DNA of 15,516 bases. Source: a bacterium (GTDB taxonomy: Bacteria > Electryoneota > Electryoneia > Electryoneales > Electryoneaceae). Below are positions 1 to 8,097 of the stretch, one piece after another. Where the stretch lies: positions 1 to 15,516 of the forward strand of contig WJJA01000484.1 in assembly GCA_014729955.1 (NCBI GenBank). Direction: 5' to 3'. Under the pieces are notes generated by a model. That model did no database searches and had not been told where the DNA came from. It saw only the letters and a list, made by a program, of their open reading frames with translations. Positions within the stretch are counted from its first letter, which is position 1. Every line of letters begins with the position of its first letter. A program made the translations under genes and the position numbers.

Positions 1-1
1 G

Positions 2-1612
2 AACACCCTCAGCCCGACCCTGACCTGGGAGGAAAGCACCGATCCCGACCCGGACGATGTGGTCACCTACAACCTGGTCTGGTCGATAGACGACCCGGAC
101 TTCAACGATCCCGATTCGGTGGAGGGTCTGGCGGAAACCGAGTACACCTTCGAGCCGGAAGTGCTGCTCGCCTCGGTGCGTGACCATACGCCGGTCGGCG
201 ACAAGTCGGATCGCCGCACTCGCGGCGAAAAACGTGCCATCGCGCTGCCCGGCCTGTCCGAACTGGACGAGGAACTGCCGGACGATGTCACGGTCTACTG
301 GTATGTCCGGGCGGTGGACACCAACACGGACGGTACGGTATCGCTCGAGAATCCCTTCGACGGCGACGCCTGGTCGTTCGACGTCTACTTTGTCGAGCCG
401 CCCGAGGGCTTTGAGCTGACCGCCCCGGCGGACGGAACCGTCCTGGAGGTCGCCGGGATCACCTTCGAATGGACGGATAGCTCGGATCCGGACCCGGAGG
501 ACACGTTTACCTACTCGATTTACGTTTCCACCGACCCGGACGACTTGGGCGATCCGGACGAGACCGGCCTGGAAAGCACCACCTGGAGCATGACCGGCGA
601 GGACGATACCGAGTACTTCTGGGATGTGAAGGCGGTGGACAACCACGGCGAAGAGGTGTGGTCAACGAACGGCCCCTGGTCGGTTTCGATCGCGATTCCC
701 GACCCGCCGACCGCACCTGCCCTGGTTGCCCCGGAAGACGAAGCGGTGATCGCAGAATTGCCGACGACCTTCGAGTGGGAAGCCTCCACCGACCCGGACG
801 GCACCACACCCGGCTACCAGCTGGAAATCGCTGACAACGAAGCCTTCACCGATCCGGTCACCTATGACGCCGGCACGGACTTGAGCTACGAAGTAGAAGA
901 TCTTGAAGACGATACGGCCTACTGGTGGCGTGTACTGGCCACGGATGACAACACCGCCGGCACCTATTCCGATGAACGCGGCTTCACCACCTCCATCCCG
1001 GAAGCGCCGGGCGAGTTCAGCCTGACCGCACCCGAGGATGCTGCACAATTCACCACGGACGACCTTCCCATCCTGTTCGAATGGGCGGAGTCGGTCGATC
1101 CGGACGGCGACGAGGTGAGCTACACGGTCGAATTTGCGTTGAATCCGGACTTCACCGATGCGGTCGAGGTAGATGCCGGAACGCAAACCAGTGCCGAAGT
1201 CGGCGACGAAGTGTTCGATGAGATCGCAACCTGGTACTGGCGTGTGAAAGCGGTCGACGACAGTGAGCAGATGCTGAGCACCTATTCCACCGAAGAGTGG
1301 AGCATCAACCTTGTCGATGCCTTGCTGTCACGTCCGAACGGCAGGCCGACAGAGTGGAGTATTCACTCAGCCTATCCGAACCCGTTCAACCCGAGCCTTG
1401 AGGTTGTGGTCGCGGTACCGGAAGCCGCGGACCTGCGTGTGGTGGTCTTCGATGTGCTGGGCCGTGAAGCGGCGAGCCTCTTTGAAGGCCGTGCCGAGAC
1501 GGGCTACCAGACCTTCCATTGGCGCGCGGAAGGGCCGGCAGGCGTGTATTTCCTGCGTGTTTCCAACGGCAAAGGCTGGTCGGCCGTGCAGAAGCTGGTG
1601 TACGTGAAGTGA
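2..1612 (+). CDS. Secreted fibronectin-III-like repeat protein with C-terminal type IX secretion sorting domain (5' end outside window)
   Basis: The frame is open from the first bases, so this is the C-terminal part of a longer protein; GTG at 59 is not a credible start because a recognisable module already begins before it. At least four beta-sandwich modules of about 100 residues follow each other. Each carries a W-x2-S-x-D-P-D motif near its start (WEESTDPDPDD, WTDSSDPDPED, WEASTDPDG, WAESVDPDGD) and a Y/F-W-x-V-(K/R/L)-A-x-D motif near its end. The last ~80 residues start with AYPNPFNPS and contain VFDVLGREAASLF and GVYFLRV, the pattern of the Por/type A sorting domain recognised by the type IX secretion machinery in FCB bacteria. 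The protein is very rich in Asp and Glu; the Asp-rich loops could bind calcium (inference). Its likely role is a cell-surface or secreted adhesin or scaffold; no enzyme domain is visible. The first module has a basic insertion (see findings). Confidence 0.9.
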   Translation, partial: NTLSPTLTWEESTDPDPDDVVTYNLVWSIDDPDFNDPDSVEGLAETEYTFEPEVLLASVRDHTPVGDKSDRRTRGEKRAIALPGLSELDEELPDDVTVYWYVRAVDTNTDGTVSLENPFDGDAWSFDVYFVEPPEGFELTAPADGTVLEVAGITFEWTDSSDPDPEDTFTYSIYVSTDPDDLGDPDETGLESTTWSMTGEDDTEYFWDVKAVDNHGEEVWSTNGPWSVSIAIPDPPTAPALVAPEDEAVIAELPTTFEWEASTDPDGTTPGYQLEIADNEAFTDPVTYDAGTDLSYEVEDLEDDTAYWWRVLATDDNTAGTYSDERGFTTSIPEAPGEFSLTAPEDAAQFTTDDLPILFEWAESVDPDGDEVSYTVEFALNPDFTDAVEVDAGTQTSAEVGDEVFDEIATWYWRVKAVDDSEQMLSTYSTEEWSINLVDALLSRPNGRPTEWSIHSAYPNPFNPSLEVVVAVPEAADLRVVVFDVLGREAASLFEGRAETGYQTFHWRAEGPAGVYFLRVSNGKGWSAVQKLVYVK

Positions 1613-1618
1613 GCCCGG

Positions 1619-1650
1619 TGTTCCGTCAGATCCGGGGTTCTGACGGAACA
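1619..1650 (+). terminator. Perfect hairpin just after the stop codon, without a T tract
   Basis: TGTTCCGTCAG at 1619-1629 is the exact reverse complement of CTGACGGAACA at 1640-1650, giving an 11-bp stem with a 10-base loop, seven bases after the TGA of the repeat protein. No run of T follows, so it is not a textbook intrinsic terminator. It could protect the 3' end or act with the second hairpin at 1753. Confidence 0.45.
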
Positions 1651-1752
1651 GCTGTGATCGCCGGACCGTGCACGAGTCTCGTCGGTCGGTCCGTGCCGGG
1701 ACATTTGAAATACCCGCGGCAGAGACCCACCCCCGGCTCTGCTGCACCGTGC

Positions 1753-1788
1753 CGCCCTCCCTCGTTGCGACGGGGGAGGGCGCTTTCT
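1753..1788 (+). terminator. Strong GC-rich stem-loop followed by CTTTCT, likely rho-independent terminator
   Basis: Bases 1753-1765 pair with 1770-1782 (CGCCCTCCC against GGGAGGGCG, continuing through one G-T pair) to give a 13-bp stem with a 4-base loop, followed by C-TTT-CT. This is the best terminator-like structure downstream of the repeat protein, about 140 bases after its stop. The opposite strand has no T run, so it probably serves the plus-strand gene. The rest of 1651-1890 shows no gene I can support. Confidence 0.55.
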
Positions 1789-1894
1789 GATCCGTGCAGC
1801 TCGCGCGAGTTCGACACAGCGGGTTCAAACGCATCCGGAACGAAGCTGGAATGGCTGCCGGCGACAACGAGTCCATTCCCTGACCTCGCGATGC

Positions 1895-2025
1895 ATGATC
1901 GCGGATGACCTGTGCAAGGTTGTGAACAGTATGCGTGAGAAAACCGTTAAAACAGGACACTAAATTGTTGTTAATATTGCTTTTTAGAGGGCGTTCTTTT
2001 CTCCATTCATGAAATATCCGGGCTA
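1895..2025 (-). repeat. Diverged, truncated copy of the dispersed TAGCCCG repeat (copy 3)
   Basis: Read on the minus strand from 2025, the sequence begins TAGCCCGGATATTTCATGAA and goes on with TATTAACAA and TAGTGTC blocks and a GGTTTT block in the same order and spacing as in the copies at 9561 and 15297, with about one inserted base. Similarity fades around 1895, and I see no matching far end near 1770, so this copy is truncated or decayed. Its terminal CTA (plus strand, 2023-2025) is the TAG stop codon of the EEP lipoprotein gene. Confidence 0.7.
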
Positions 2026-3480
2026 TTCTCCTTTCACCACCAGGTCGACCACAAGCGGCATATGGTCCGATGCCTCTCGTACATCGCCTTTCTGCAGGCC
2101 GAATGCTTCCTTTAGAGAATCGGGCAGGCTGTCATGGAGCACGAAGCCGTTGATCATTTCCAAACGCGAATCGGAGTAGAACAGCATTTCCAGTCGTCCC
2201 GGGGTAAAGCCGGAGTCGTCGTTACGCCATGCGTAGGTGAACGGAGCAGAAAAGTGGCGCGGCTGTGCATCAGCCAGCGCGGTGCCGTCACCGTCAGGGG
2301 CCGCCCCTTCGCCCAGCAAATCGGTTCGGACGATCCGCCCTTCTTTCAAGCTGTGGTATTGCCGCGACCAACCGACCAGGTTGAAATCACCGGCCAGTAC
2401 GAGCGGAGTGGTCGGCCTGATCTGCATCGGACCGGACGGGTCACGTGCATCCCGCACAAACGCGGCAATCCGATCGACATGCACCTGCCGCAATGAGTCC
2501 ATATCGCAACAGGCCGCCCAGGCGTGCACCAGAAACAGGGGTTCGTCCCACTGCTGCAAGTGGATCAGGAAACCGTCCCCGGTACCGTCCGGGATCGGTT
2601 GCGACCGCTCCACTTCTCCGCGAAGCGCAACAATGGAGCCGTCCGTGTGCTTCACCGTACGCCAGTGCGCCTGGTGATGTGCGCCCGGCACCCAGAGGTT
2701 GAGTGTATCGGCGGCTTGCTCAGCGGTCATCTCGAAGACTTCGCCCAGCAACAGCACATCGGGCTGCAGGGCACGCAGGATGCGCCGGAACGGAGCGGGA
2801 CGTTTCAACAAACCATCCTCCCGCACATTCCAGACGGCGATACGCACCGCATGGCTGTCGGGCTTCTCGAAGGACAAGGGTGTGAGCGGCTGATGTTCAA
2901 GCATTGCGGGCGTGTTGAGGTAGCCTCTTGCGGGAAGAGCTGTGCCGTCCCCGGCGTGTACCAGTCGTACACCCAATCCATCTGAGTGGTTGAAGCGCAC
3001 GCCCATGATATGGGACGGCAATCGGATCGACACCTCGAAAGTGGTATCGCTGAAGCCGGGAGAAGTCACCAGGTCCAGGTCGGATACCAGCAGCGGCCGA
3101 GTGCCGCCGGAAGTTTCAAGTGTGCCGTTCCGTGCTCCGAAACGCCAGAGAAGACGTGTCGTGTCGCTTCCCGTGCCGGCACGCAGAACCAGTACCAGGC
3201 GATTGTGGCGCTGCAGAACCTGTTCTTCGAGGAGCCCGAATCGCAGCAGGAGTCGGCCCGAATCGCGAACCGCTTCAAGATAGCGCAAGGCGGCGTCAGG
3301 TTGCTGCGCGACCACACGCGCGGACTGATCCGGTACCAATCCGCTCCAGTCCTCGACCTCCCCGTCGATCACGATCGGAGGCGGCGGTTCTTCCCCGCAA
3401 CCGACGAACAGCAGAAACGCTGCAAGCAGTGCAGTTGCGGTAATTCCGGCCGCCGTCCCGTTTCCCGCACAGGACTTCAT
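2023..3480 (-). CDS. Lipoprotein with CBM9/DOMON-like N-terminal domain and endonuclease/exonuclease/phosphatase (EEP) domain
   Basis: I chose ATG 3480 because GGGAGGG lies six bases upstream; ATG 3483 and TTG 3495 are in-frame alternatives. The first ~27 residues form a lipoprotein signal with lipobox FVGC (Cys28), so the protein is probably anchored in a membrane facing the periplasm or outside. Residues ~38-185 start with IDGEVEDWSGL, a beginning typical of CBM9/DOMON-like beta-sandwich domains. Residues ~212-485 form an EEP (DNase I/inositol-phosphatase-like) domain: VWN (Asn218), LLLGE (Glu247), LVHAW (His319), LAGDFN (Asp365, Asn367) and ASDHMP (Asp472, His473) match the metal-binding and catalytic positions of that fold. 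The substrate may be nucleic acid or a phosphoester; the sequence does not decide it. It lies 172 bases downstream of the DUF4175 gene on the same strand. The stop codon lies inside the end of a dispersed repeat. Confidence 0.85.
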   Translation of the reverse strand: MKSCAGNGTAAGITATALLAAFLLFVGCGEEPPPPIVIDGEVEDWSGLVPDQSARVVAQQPDAALRYLEAVRDSGRLLLRFGLLEEQVLQRHNRLVLVLRAGTGSDTTRLLWRFGARNGTLETSGGTRPLLVSDLDLVTSPGFSDTTFEVSIRLPSHIMGVRFNHSDGLGVRLVHAGDGTALPARGYLNTPAMLEHQPLTPLSFEKPDSHAVRIAVWNVREDGLLKRPAPFRRILRALQPDVLLLGEVFEMTAEQAADTLNLWVPGAHHQAHWRTVKHTDGSIVALRGEVERSQPIPDGTGDGFLIHLQQWDEPLFLVHAWAACCDMDSLRQVHVDRIAAFVRDARDPSGPMQIRPTTPLVLAGDFNLVGWSRQYHSLKEGRIVRTDLLGEGAAPDGDGTALADAQPRHFSAPFTYAWRNDDSGFTPGRLEMLFYSDSRLEMINGFVLHDSLPDSLKEAFGLQKGDVREASDHMPLVVDLVVKGE

Positions 3481-3622
3481 CATGTTCCCTCCCAATGCCG
3501 CACAGGAACATGGTAGAGGATGTTCATGAGAGAAACGTTGGCCCCTGTCACGTCAGACAAAAGAATGGAGGGTGGAGGAGTTCTGTTCGAGGCCGGCGGT
3601 CGCACGATTGCCGGACTTTCAC

Positions 3623-3649
3623 GGCGACGTTCGGATATTGAATGTCGCC
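3623..3649 (-). terminator. Hairpin five bases after the DUF4175 stop codon, without a T tract
   Basis: GGCGACGTTC (3623-3632) pairs with GAATGTCGCC (3640-3649), a 10-bp stem including one G-T pair and a 7-base loop. It sits immediately downstream of the minus-strand stop codon at 3655-3657. No T tract follows on the minus strand, just as with the hairpin at 1619, so its role as terminator or 3'-end stabiliser is inferred. Confidence 0.4.
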
Positions 3650-3654
3650 CTCCC

Positions 3655-6600
3655 TTACTGCTCGGCGGGTTGCGCTTCCTGTTGCAGGCCGCGGAAATAG
3701 TCACGAATAACATCGTTCCACTGCCGCTTGTAGCCGCCTTCCAGAGCCTTGCGCATCCGTTCGCGCAATTCGCTTTCGTAATCTTGCGCAAGCGGACCGG
3801 GGGAGCTTCGCCTCAACTCCTCGCCGGTACGGGATTCCCGCTTTTTCGCGAGTCCCTGGTTCTGCAGCGAGCGCTGGGAATCCAGCAGGCGCTGGAGAAT
3901 GCGGTCCTGCAGACGTTTGGTGCGGTCGGTGACGTTCTGGTTTTCCAGATCCTTCGCCACCTCTTCCATCTGCTCGCCCAGGCCGTCCAGGGTACCGAGC
4001 ATGTCTTCCATGCTGCGCGCTTCGCCCTCCAGCTGACGCATCGCTTCGGCGAGGGCTCGTTGTTGCGCGGCCATTCGCTGCATGGCGCTCGATTGGCCCA
4101 TCTGCTGCCCGGGCATCGGCATCGGCATGCCCTGCGATTGCTGGTTCAATTGCCGTTGCTGCTGCGCCATCTGCGACAATTGCTCCATCATCTCCTGGTA
4201 GCCGGTGCCGCTGCCCGACTGGGACATCTGCTGTTGCGCGTTCGCAAGGTTGCGCAGGGTCTGGTGTAACGCCGCCATCGCGCGTTGCTGCTCTCCGGTG
4301 ACATCGCTCGCTCGGCGGTCGGTATACCGGTCGATCGCGTTGTCCATCGCACGCCCCGCCTGGTTGATCCAGTCGATCAACTGGGCACCGACGAAGAAGG
4401 TCACCTTGGTAATTTCACGAGCATCTTCGGTCAACACTGCGAGCGACTGCCGCAAGGCATCCTGCCGAGCCGCGAGGGAACGGTAGCGCGGGCTTGAAAC
4501 ACCGAGCTGCAGGCTCTCGTCGCGCAAGTCCTCCTGGCGCCTGCTGACGACCAGCACCTTCTGCGCCAGTTCCTGCATCAATTCTGCGATTTCCTGCTTG
4601 TTCTGCTGCACCATCTGCTGCTGCATTTTGCGCATCTTCTGCGCCATCTGCTGCAGCGACTGTTCGCTTTTCTGCCCGGATTCCTTCGCCCGGTTACGCC
4701 GGCCCTGCTGCATCTCCCCGGCGGTCTGCTGCATCTGTTCGGACAGCTGCTGCTCGGTGACCTCGTCGGAAAGACGTTCCATCTGTTCCGCCAGGTCCGG
4801 ATGACTCTCGCGCAGTTCCTCGGCCATACGTTTCATGTCGGTCTGCAGCTTCTCCAGATCCTCAGCCATCCGTTCCTGTTCACGGCTGAGACGGTCCATT
4901 TCCTCCGTACTCAACTCCTCGTCGGCAGCCAGCCGCTCGTTGATCGCCTGCTGCCGTTCGACCATCTCCTCGGCTCGCCGGGTCAGCTCTTCCATGCGGC
5001 GTTCACGCTTGAGCTGTTCCAGGATCGACATGCTGCGCTCGATGTTTTCGATGAACTTCTCCTGGTCCATGGTCATCTCTTCAAGCGCTTCACGGATCTT
5101 CTCGCCGTCCATCTCCTCCATCCCCTTGCGCAGCTCCTCCATCGCCTGCTCCATCTCCGGCGTGGAGATTTCACTCAGCAATTCCTGCAGCTCGCTGTAT
5201 TTCTCCATCAGTTCCTGCGAAACCATGGAGTGTTCCGCGAATTGCTGCTGCATCTGTTCGAGGGTCCGGGAAGCATTGTCGAGCTGCTCCATCAGCTCGT
5301 CCTGGGTTTCCAGCGCCTGTTCCAGTGCCTGGGTTTCCTCCCAGCTCAAATCGTCCGGGTTGCTGCGCAGACGTGTCAGGGTTTCTTCCATCTTCTCCCG
5401 GACCTCATCCGCTTTGCGCCGTACTTCGGTGATGTCCTCGCCGGTGGACGACTCCTGCTCTTCGGCATCGGCGAAAAGATCTTCCAGCGTGGCATACACA
5501 AGTCGTCTCACCTCGCTGCGGGCACGCTTGGGACCGCGGATGACATCATTGTCGAACGCTTCTACAAAGAACCAGAGCTCGTCTTCCTGCATCAGGGGCA
5601 AGCTGGAGAGACCCCAGAGGTTGCGCACTGCATATTGCCCGGGACCGACCGGTGTCGGTTGCAGTTCAATCGTGGAATACGCCTCTTCCGGCAGGCTGTC
5701 GGGCATGCTGAAGCTGTTGTAAACCAGGAAACGGAGGTTCATACTGGAAATACCGTAATCGTCCTCCGCCACGGCCGCCAGCGGAACCACCAGCTCGTCT
5801 GGGATGGTCGCACCATCCTCCGGCATGACGATTTCCACTCGAGGAGAAAGATCTTCCAGCAGACCGAGACGCCATACCAGCGGATCGCCGCTCGTAATAC
5901 CGTCGGACGATTCCAGCTCCACCCACCATGTGCCTTCTCTTGCGAATGTGAATCCGCCCTCCGCGACACGACCCCGCAGGTTCAACTCCCGTCGTGTCAC
6001 GGCGCCCGCGCTCGGTTTTACCGCGAGCCTCGCATTGGCAAGGACACGACTCGCTTCCAGCTCCAGGGAGACTCGACTCCCCGGCAATGCGGAAACATCA
6101 CCGACTCCCTCCGGCAGCTCGATGGGATCGGTGCCTGTGTAGGACGGCGGCGAAACGGTTACTTCCAGCCGGGCGATCCTGGGACGAGGAACCACCTCCA
6201 CACGAGCGGTATCGCTGATCGCTTTTCTACCCTCCGCGAACACCTCAAAGCCGCGCTGCAAGTTGGTCAAGCCGGCAAGGAAGCGCATGCTGTCTGCACT
6301 GTCAGGCTTCGCTTCGAAGACACGTTCCGAACCGTTCCGGTCACGCACACGAAACACCAGCTCCCGCGGCGCATTGTGACGCGCTCGCACGGCGAGCTGC
6401 AGAGAGTCGCCCTGCACCAGCCGTAGCGAATCGGGCATGTCCAGAGCCAGCAGCACCGTGCCGGGCTTGAGGAACGCCCTGTCGGGATGCGCCAGGCGGT
6501 GTGCACTGCTGAAGAGAGTATTTCCGAACACGAGCAGGCTGAACGCAATCACACCCAGACCAACAAGAACACCGTTGCGCACATATTTTAGAAGACCGGT

Positions 6601-7044
6601 TTCCACATACCGGCGCACATCGAGGTCGGACGCTTCCTCATCGATCCGCTCCAGCGCCATCGCACGCAACTGCTCCGAGGCGCCCGGATCGCCACGGTCC
6701 GCGAGAGCCAGGGCGTCGAGAATGCGATCACGAACCTCCGGGTCACGGCGTTGGATCATGCGCGCGAGGGTTTGATCCGATGGACGGCGACGGGAAAACA
6801 GGAGGACCAGGCTCACCGCAAACGCGCAGCCGAGTGAAAGACCACTGATCAGCAGCAAGCCCTGCAACAGTTGCCGGCGCGGTTCGGGATTGGTCCAGAC
6901 CGCTGCTTCATAAACCGCGCCAAACCAAAGAACGAGGATAGAGACGGCAATCGACGCGATCCATACAGCTCCTCCCCAGACGATATGTTGGCGTCTGCGC
7001 AATGATTGCAGCATGCGGCTGATTTTCGGCAGGGTCGGGCGCAT
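3655..7044 (-). CDS. DUF4175 family large membrane-anchored coiled-coil protein
   Basis: 1129 residues. The N-terminus has two hydrophobic segments (~21-45 and ~60-83), a cytoplasmic-type charged stretch containing MIQRRDPEVRDRILDAL, and a third membrane segment (~157-176). A beta-rich region follows (~195-520) with VSPPSYTGTDP (~297-307) and AEDDYGISS (~426-434), the landmarks I associate with DUF4175 proteins of alphaproteobacteria and FCB bacteria. From ~523 to ~840 it is almost pure heptad-type helix rich in Glu, Met, Gln and Arg, and the tail has Met/Gln/Pro low complexity. The function of this family is not established; in FCB genomes such proteins are often near MoxR/DUF58/BatA-type genes, but none is seen here. 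ATG 7044 has no clear Shine-Dalgarno; Met11 (7014) is a weaker alternative. The helix composition produces long antisense open frames that are not genes. Confidence 0.85.
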   Translation of the reverse strand: MRPTLPKISRMLQSLRRRQHIVWGGAVWIASIAVSILVLWFGAVYEAAVWTNPEPRRQLLQGLLLISGLSLGCAFAVSLVLLFSRRRPSDQTLARMIQRRDPEVRDRILDALALADRGDPGASEQLRAMALERIDEEASDLDVRRYVETGLLKYVRNGVLVGLGVIAFSLLVFGNTLFSSAHRLAHPDRAFLKPGTVLLALDMPDSLRLVQGDSLQLAVRARHNAPRELVFRVRDRNGSERVFEAKPDSADSMRFLAGLTNLQRGFEVFAEGRKAISDTARVEVVPRPRIARLEVTVSPPSYTGTDPIELPEGVGDVSALPGSRVSLELEASRVLANARLAVKPSAGAVTRRELNLRGRVAEGGFTFAREGTWWVELESSDGITSGDPLVWRLGLLEDLSPRVEIVMPEDGATIPDELVVPLAAVAEDDYGISSMNLRFLVYNSFSMPDSLPEEAYSTIELQPTPVGPGQYAVRNLWGLSSLPLMQEDELWFFVEAFDNDVIRGPKRARSEVRRLVYATLEDLFADAEEQESSTGEDITEVRRKADEVREKMEETLTRLRSNPDDLSWEETQALEQALETQDELMEQLDNASRTLEQMQQQFAEHSMVSQELMEKYSELQELLSEISTPEMEQAMEELRKGMEEMDGEKIREALEEMTMDQEKFIENIERSMSILEQLKRERRMEELTRRAEEMVERQQAINERLAADEELSTEEMDRLSREQERMAEDLEKLQTDMKRMAEELRESHPDLAEQMERLSDEVTEQQLSEQMQQTAGEMQQGRRNRAKESGQKSEQSLQQMAQKMRKMQQQMVQQNKQEIAELMQELAQKVLVVSRRQEDLRDESLQLGVSSPRYRSLAARQDALRQSLAVLTEDAREITKVTFFVGAQLIDWINQAGRAMDNAIDRYTDRRASDVTGEQQRAMAALHQTLRNLANAQQQMSQSGSGTGYQEMMEQLSQMAQQQRQLNQQSQGMPMPMPGQQMGQSSAMQRMAAQQRALAEAMRQLEGEARSMEDMLGTLDGLGEQMEEVAKDLENQNVTDRTKRLQDRILQRLLDSQRSLQNQGLAKKRESRTGEELRRSSPGPLAQDYESELRERMRKALEGGYKRQWNDVIRDYFRGLQQEAQPAEQ

Positions 7045-7091
7045 GGGTCGGTTCGGAGTCCTGTCGTTTTGATGGGGCGTTTTGGTTCTGT

Positions 7092-7111
7092 TGCCTGTGT
7101 ACGCTCAGGCA
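7092..7111 (-). other. Short inverted repeat between the acetyltransferase and DUF4175 genes
   Basis: TGCCTG (7092-7097) and CAGGCA (7106-7111) can form a 6-bp stem with an 8-base loop. It lies about 96 bases downstream of the GNAT stop and about 48 bases upstream of the DUF4175 start, so it could be a weak terminator for one or a leader structure for the other. It is short enough to be chance. Confidence 0.2.
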
Positions 7112-7206
7112 GGTTGCATGGTTTCAAACATCGGGATGGAATGTAGAAAGCCGCGAACCGGAATGAAACGGACAGCGGAACAACGGCCGCTTGGAAGCCC
7201 GGTTTG

Positions 7207-8097
7207 TCAGCCGGCGGGTTGAAGCATGACGGAGTCGACCGGACGCTCCACATGCAGGTTGGTAAACAGAGCGCGATAACCCATTCGCTCTGCATTGCGC
7301 TGGGAGGTTCCACCGGGCAGGGAACCGAGCAGACAGTTTTCCACGCCCTTGTCGAATGCATCTTCCGTACGTCGGTGTATCAAAGCCTGCTGCAGACCTT
7401 TTCGCCTGTGCCTCGGCAAGATCGCGCACCCGAGGAGGTTGGCCGTCTTTTCACGCATCACCCAACCGGCACCACCAATAATATGCCCGCAGTGCTCTAC
7501 CTTGTAAAACTGTGCATCCTCCATTTTCATCAGCAGGGTATGCAGCGCAAGCAATTCAGGCGGAGGCGGGATCACGCCGAGCTGAGTGAAGGCGCTTGAG
7601 ATCACATAGGCAACATCCACAAACTCATGCTCGCCCACTCGGCTGAGCGTATAGCCAACCGGAAGCTTTACAGATGGAAGGGTCGTGTCCTGACCTCGCA
7701 GAAGCCAGGTTGTGAATCCGCTACGCTCGTACGAACGTTCATGCAGGATATCCAGAAGGGAAGAATGCGCCATGGGATTAATCACGAGCTTGGGGGCGGC
7801 ATGGCGGGCGAAGAAGAACGCTTCCACCCGGTCAAAATGTTCCAGAGACACCGGCCCGAATAGCCCGAGTCCCTGGGTTTTCGATGTAATGCCTCCGGTA
7901 ACCGCATCGTGCACCGCAAAGACCGGCAGGTTCATCTCGTTGATTGATTCCAGCTTCAGAAAGGCTGCATCGGCAGCAGGATAGGCGCTCTGCTGCAACC
8001 GGACATAATCATGAGAAATGCGTAACCCTGCCCGCCCAAGCAGTGTTTCCATTAAGGCTCTCAGATGCACAAGCTCCCCCCTGCTAATCGGTTTCAT
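7207..8097 (-). CDS. Two-domain GNAT family N-acetyltransferase
   Basis: 296 residues from ATG 8097 (MKPISRGELVHL). In-frame ATG 8166 and TTG 8184 would add an N-terminal stretch that does not look like part of the fold; none of the starts has a good Shine-Dalgarno, so the start is uncertain. The N-terminal half (~1-135) resembles the degenerate GNAT-like half seen in two-domain acetyltransferases, with TQGLGLFGPVS, then a phrase of the form LVINPMAHSSLLDILHERSY. The C-terminal half (~148-280) carries the acetyl-CoA-binding motif A, GCAILPRHRRKGLQQALI (R231-x-x-G-x-Q/A pattern), then SLPGGTSQRNAERMGY, the usual GNAT motif B ending in a G-Y/F. The acyl acceptor cannot be predicted. It is the first of three same-strand genes but is 162 bases from the next. 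Confidence 0.8.
   Translation of the reverse strand: MKPISRGELVHLRALMETLLGRAGLRISHDYVRLQQSAYPAADAAFLKLESINEMNLPVFAVHDAVTGGITSKTQGLGLFGPVSLEHFDRVEAFFFARHAAPKLVINPMAHSSLLDILHERSYERSGFTTWLLRGQDTTLPSVKLPVGYTLSRVGEHEFVDVAYVISSAFTQLGVIPPPPELLALHTLLMKMEDAQFYKVEHCGHIIGGAGWVMREKTANLLGCAILPRHRRKGLQQALIHRRTEDAFDKGVENCLLGSLPGGTSQRNAERMGYRALFTNLHVERPVDSVMLQPAG

Noticed and set aside
1367..1960. Minus-strand 197-codon frame across the end of the repeat protein and the intergenic region
   Set aside because: It runs through both hairpins and the decayed repeat copy; its translation shows no domain.
4801..6426. Plus-strand open frame of 541 codons opposite the DUF4175 gene
   Set aside because: The repetitive Leu/His/Phe/Gln content mirrors the Glu/Gln/Met codons of the coiled coil; no signal, start site or domain supports it.
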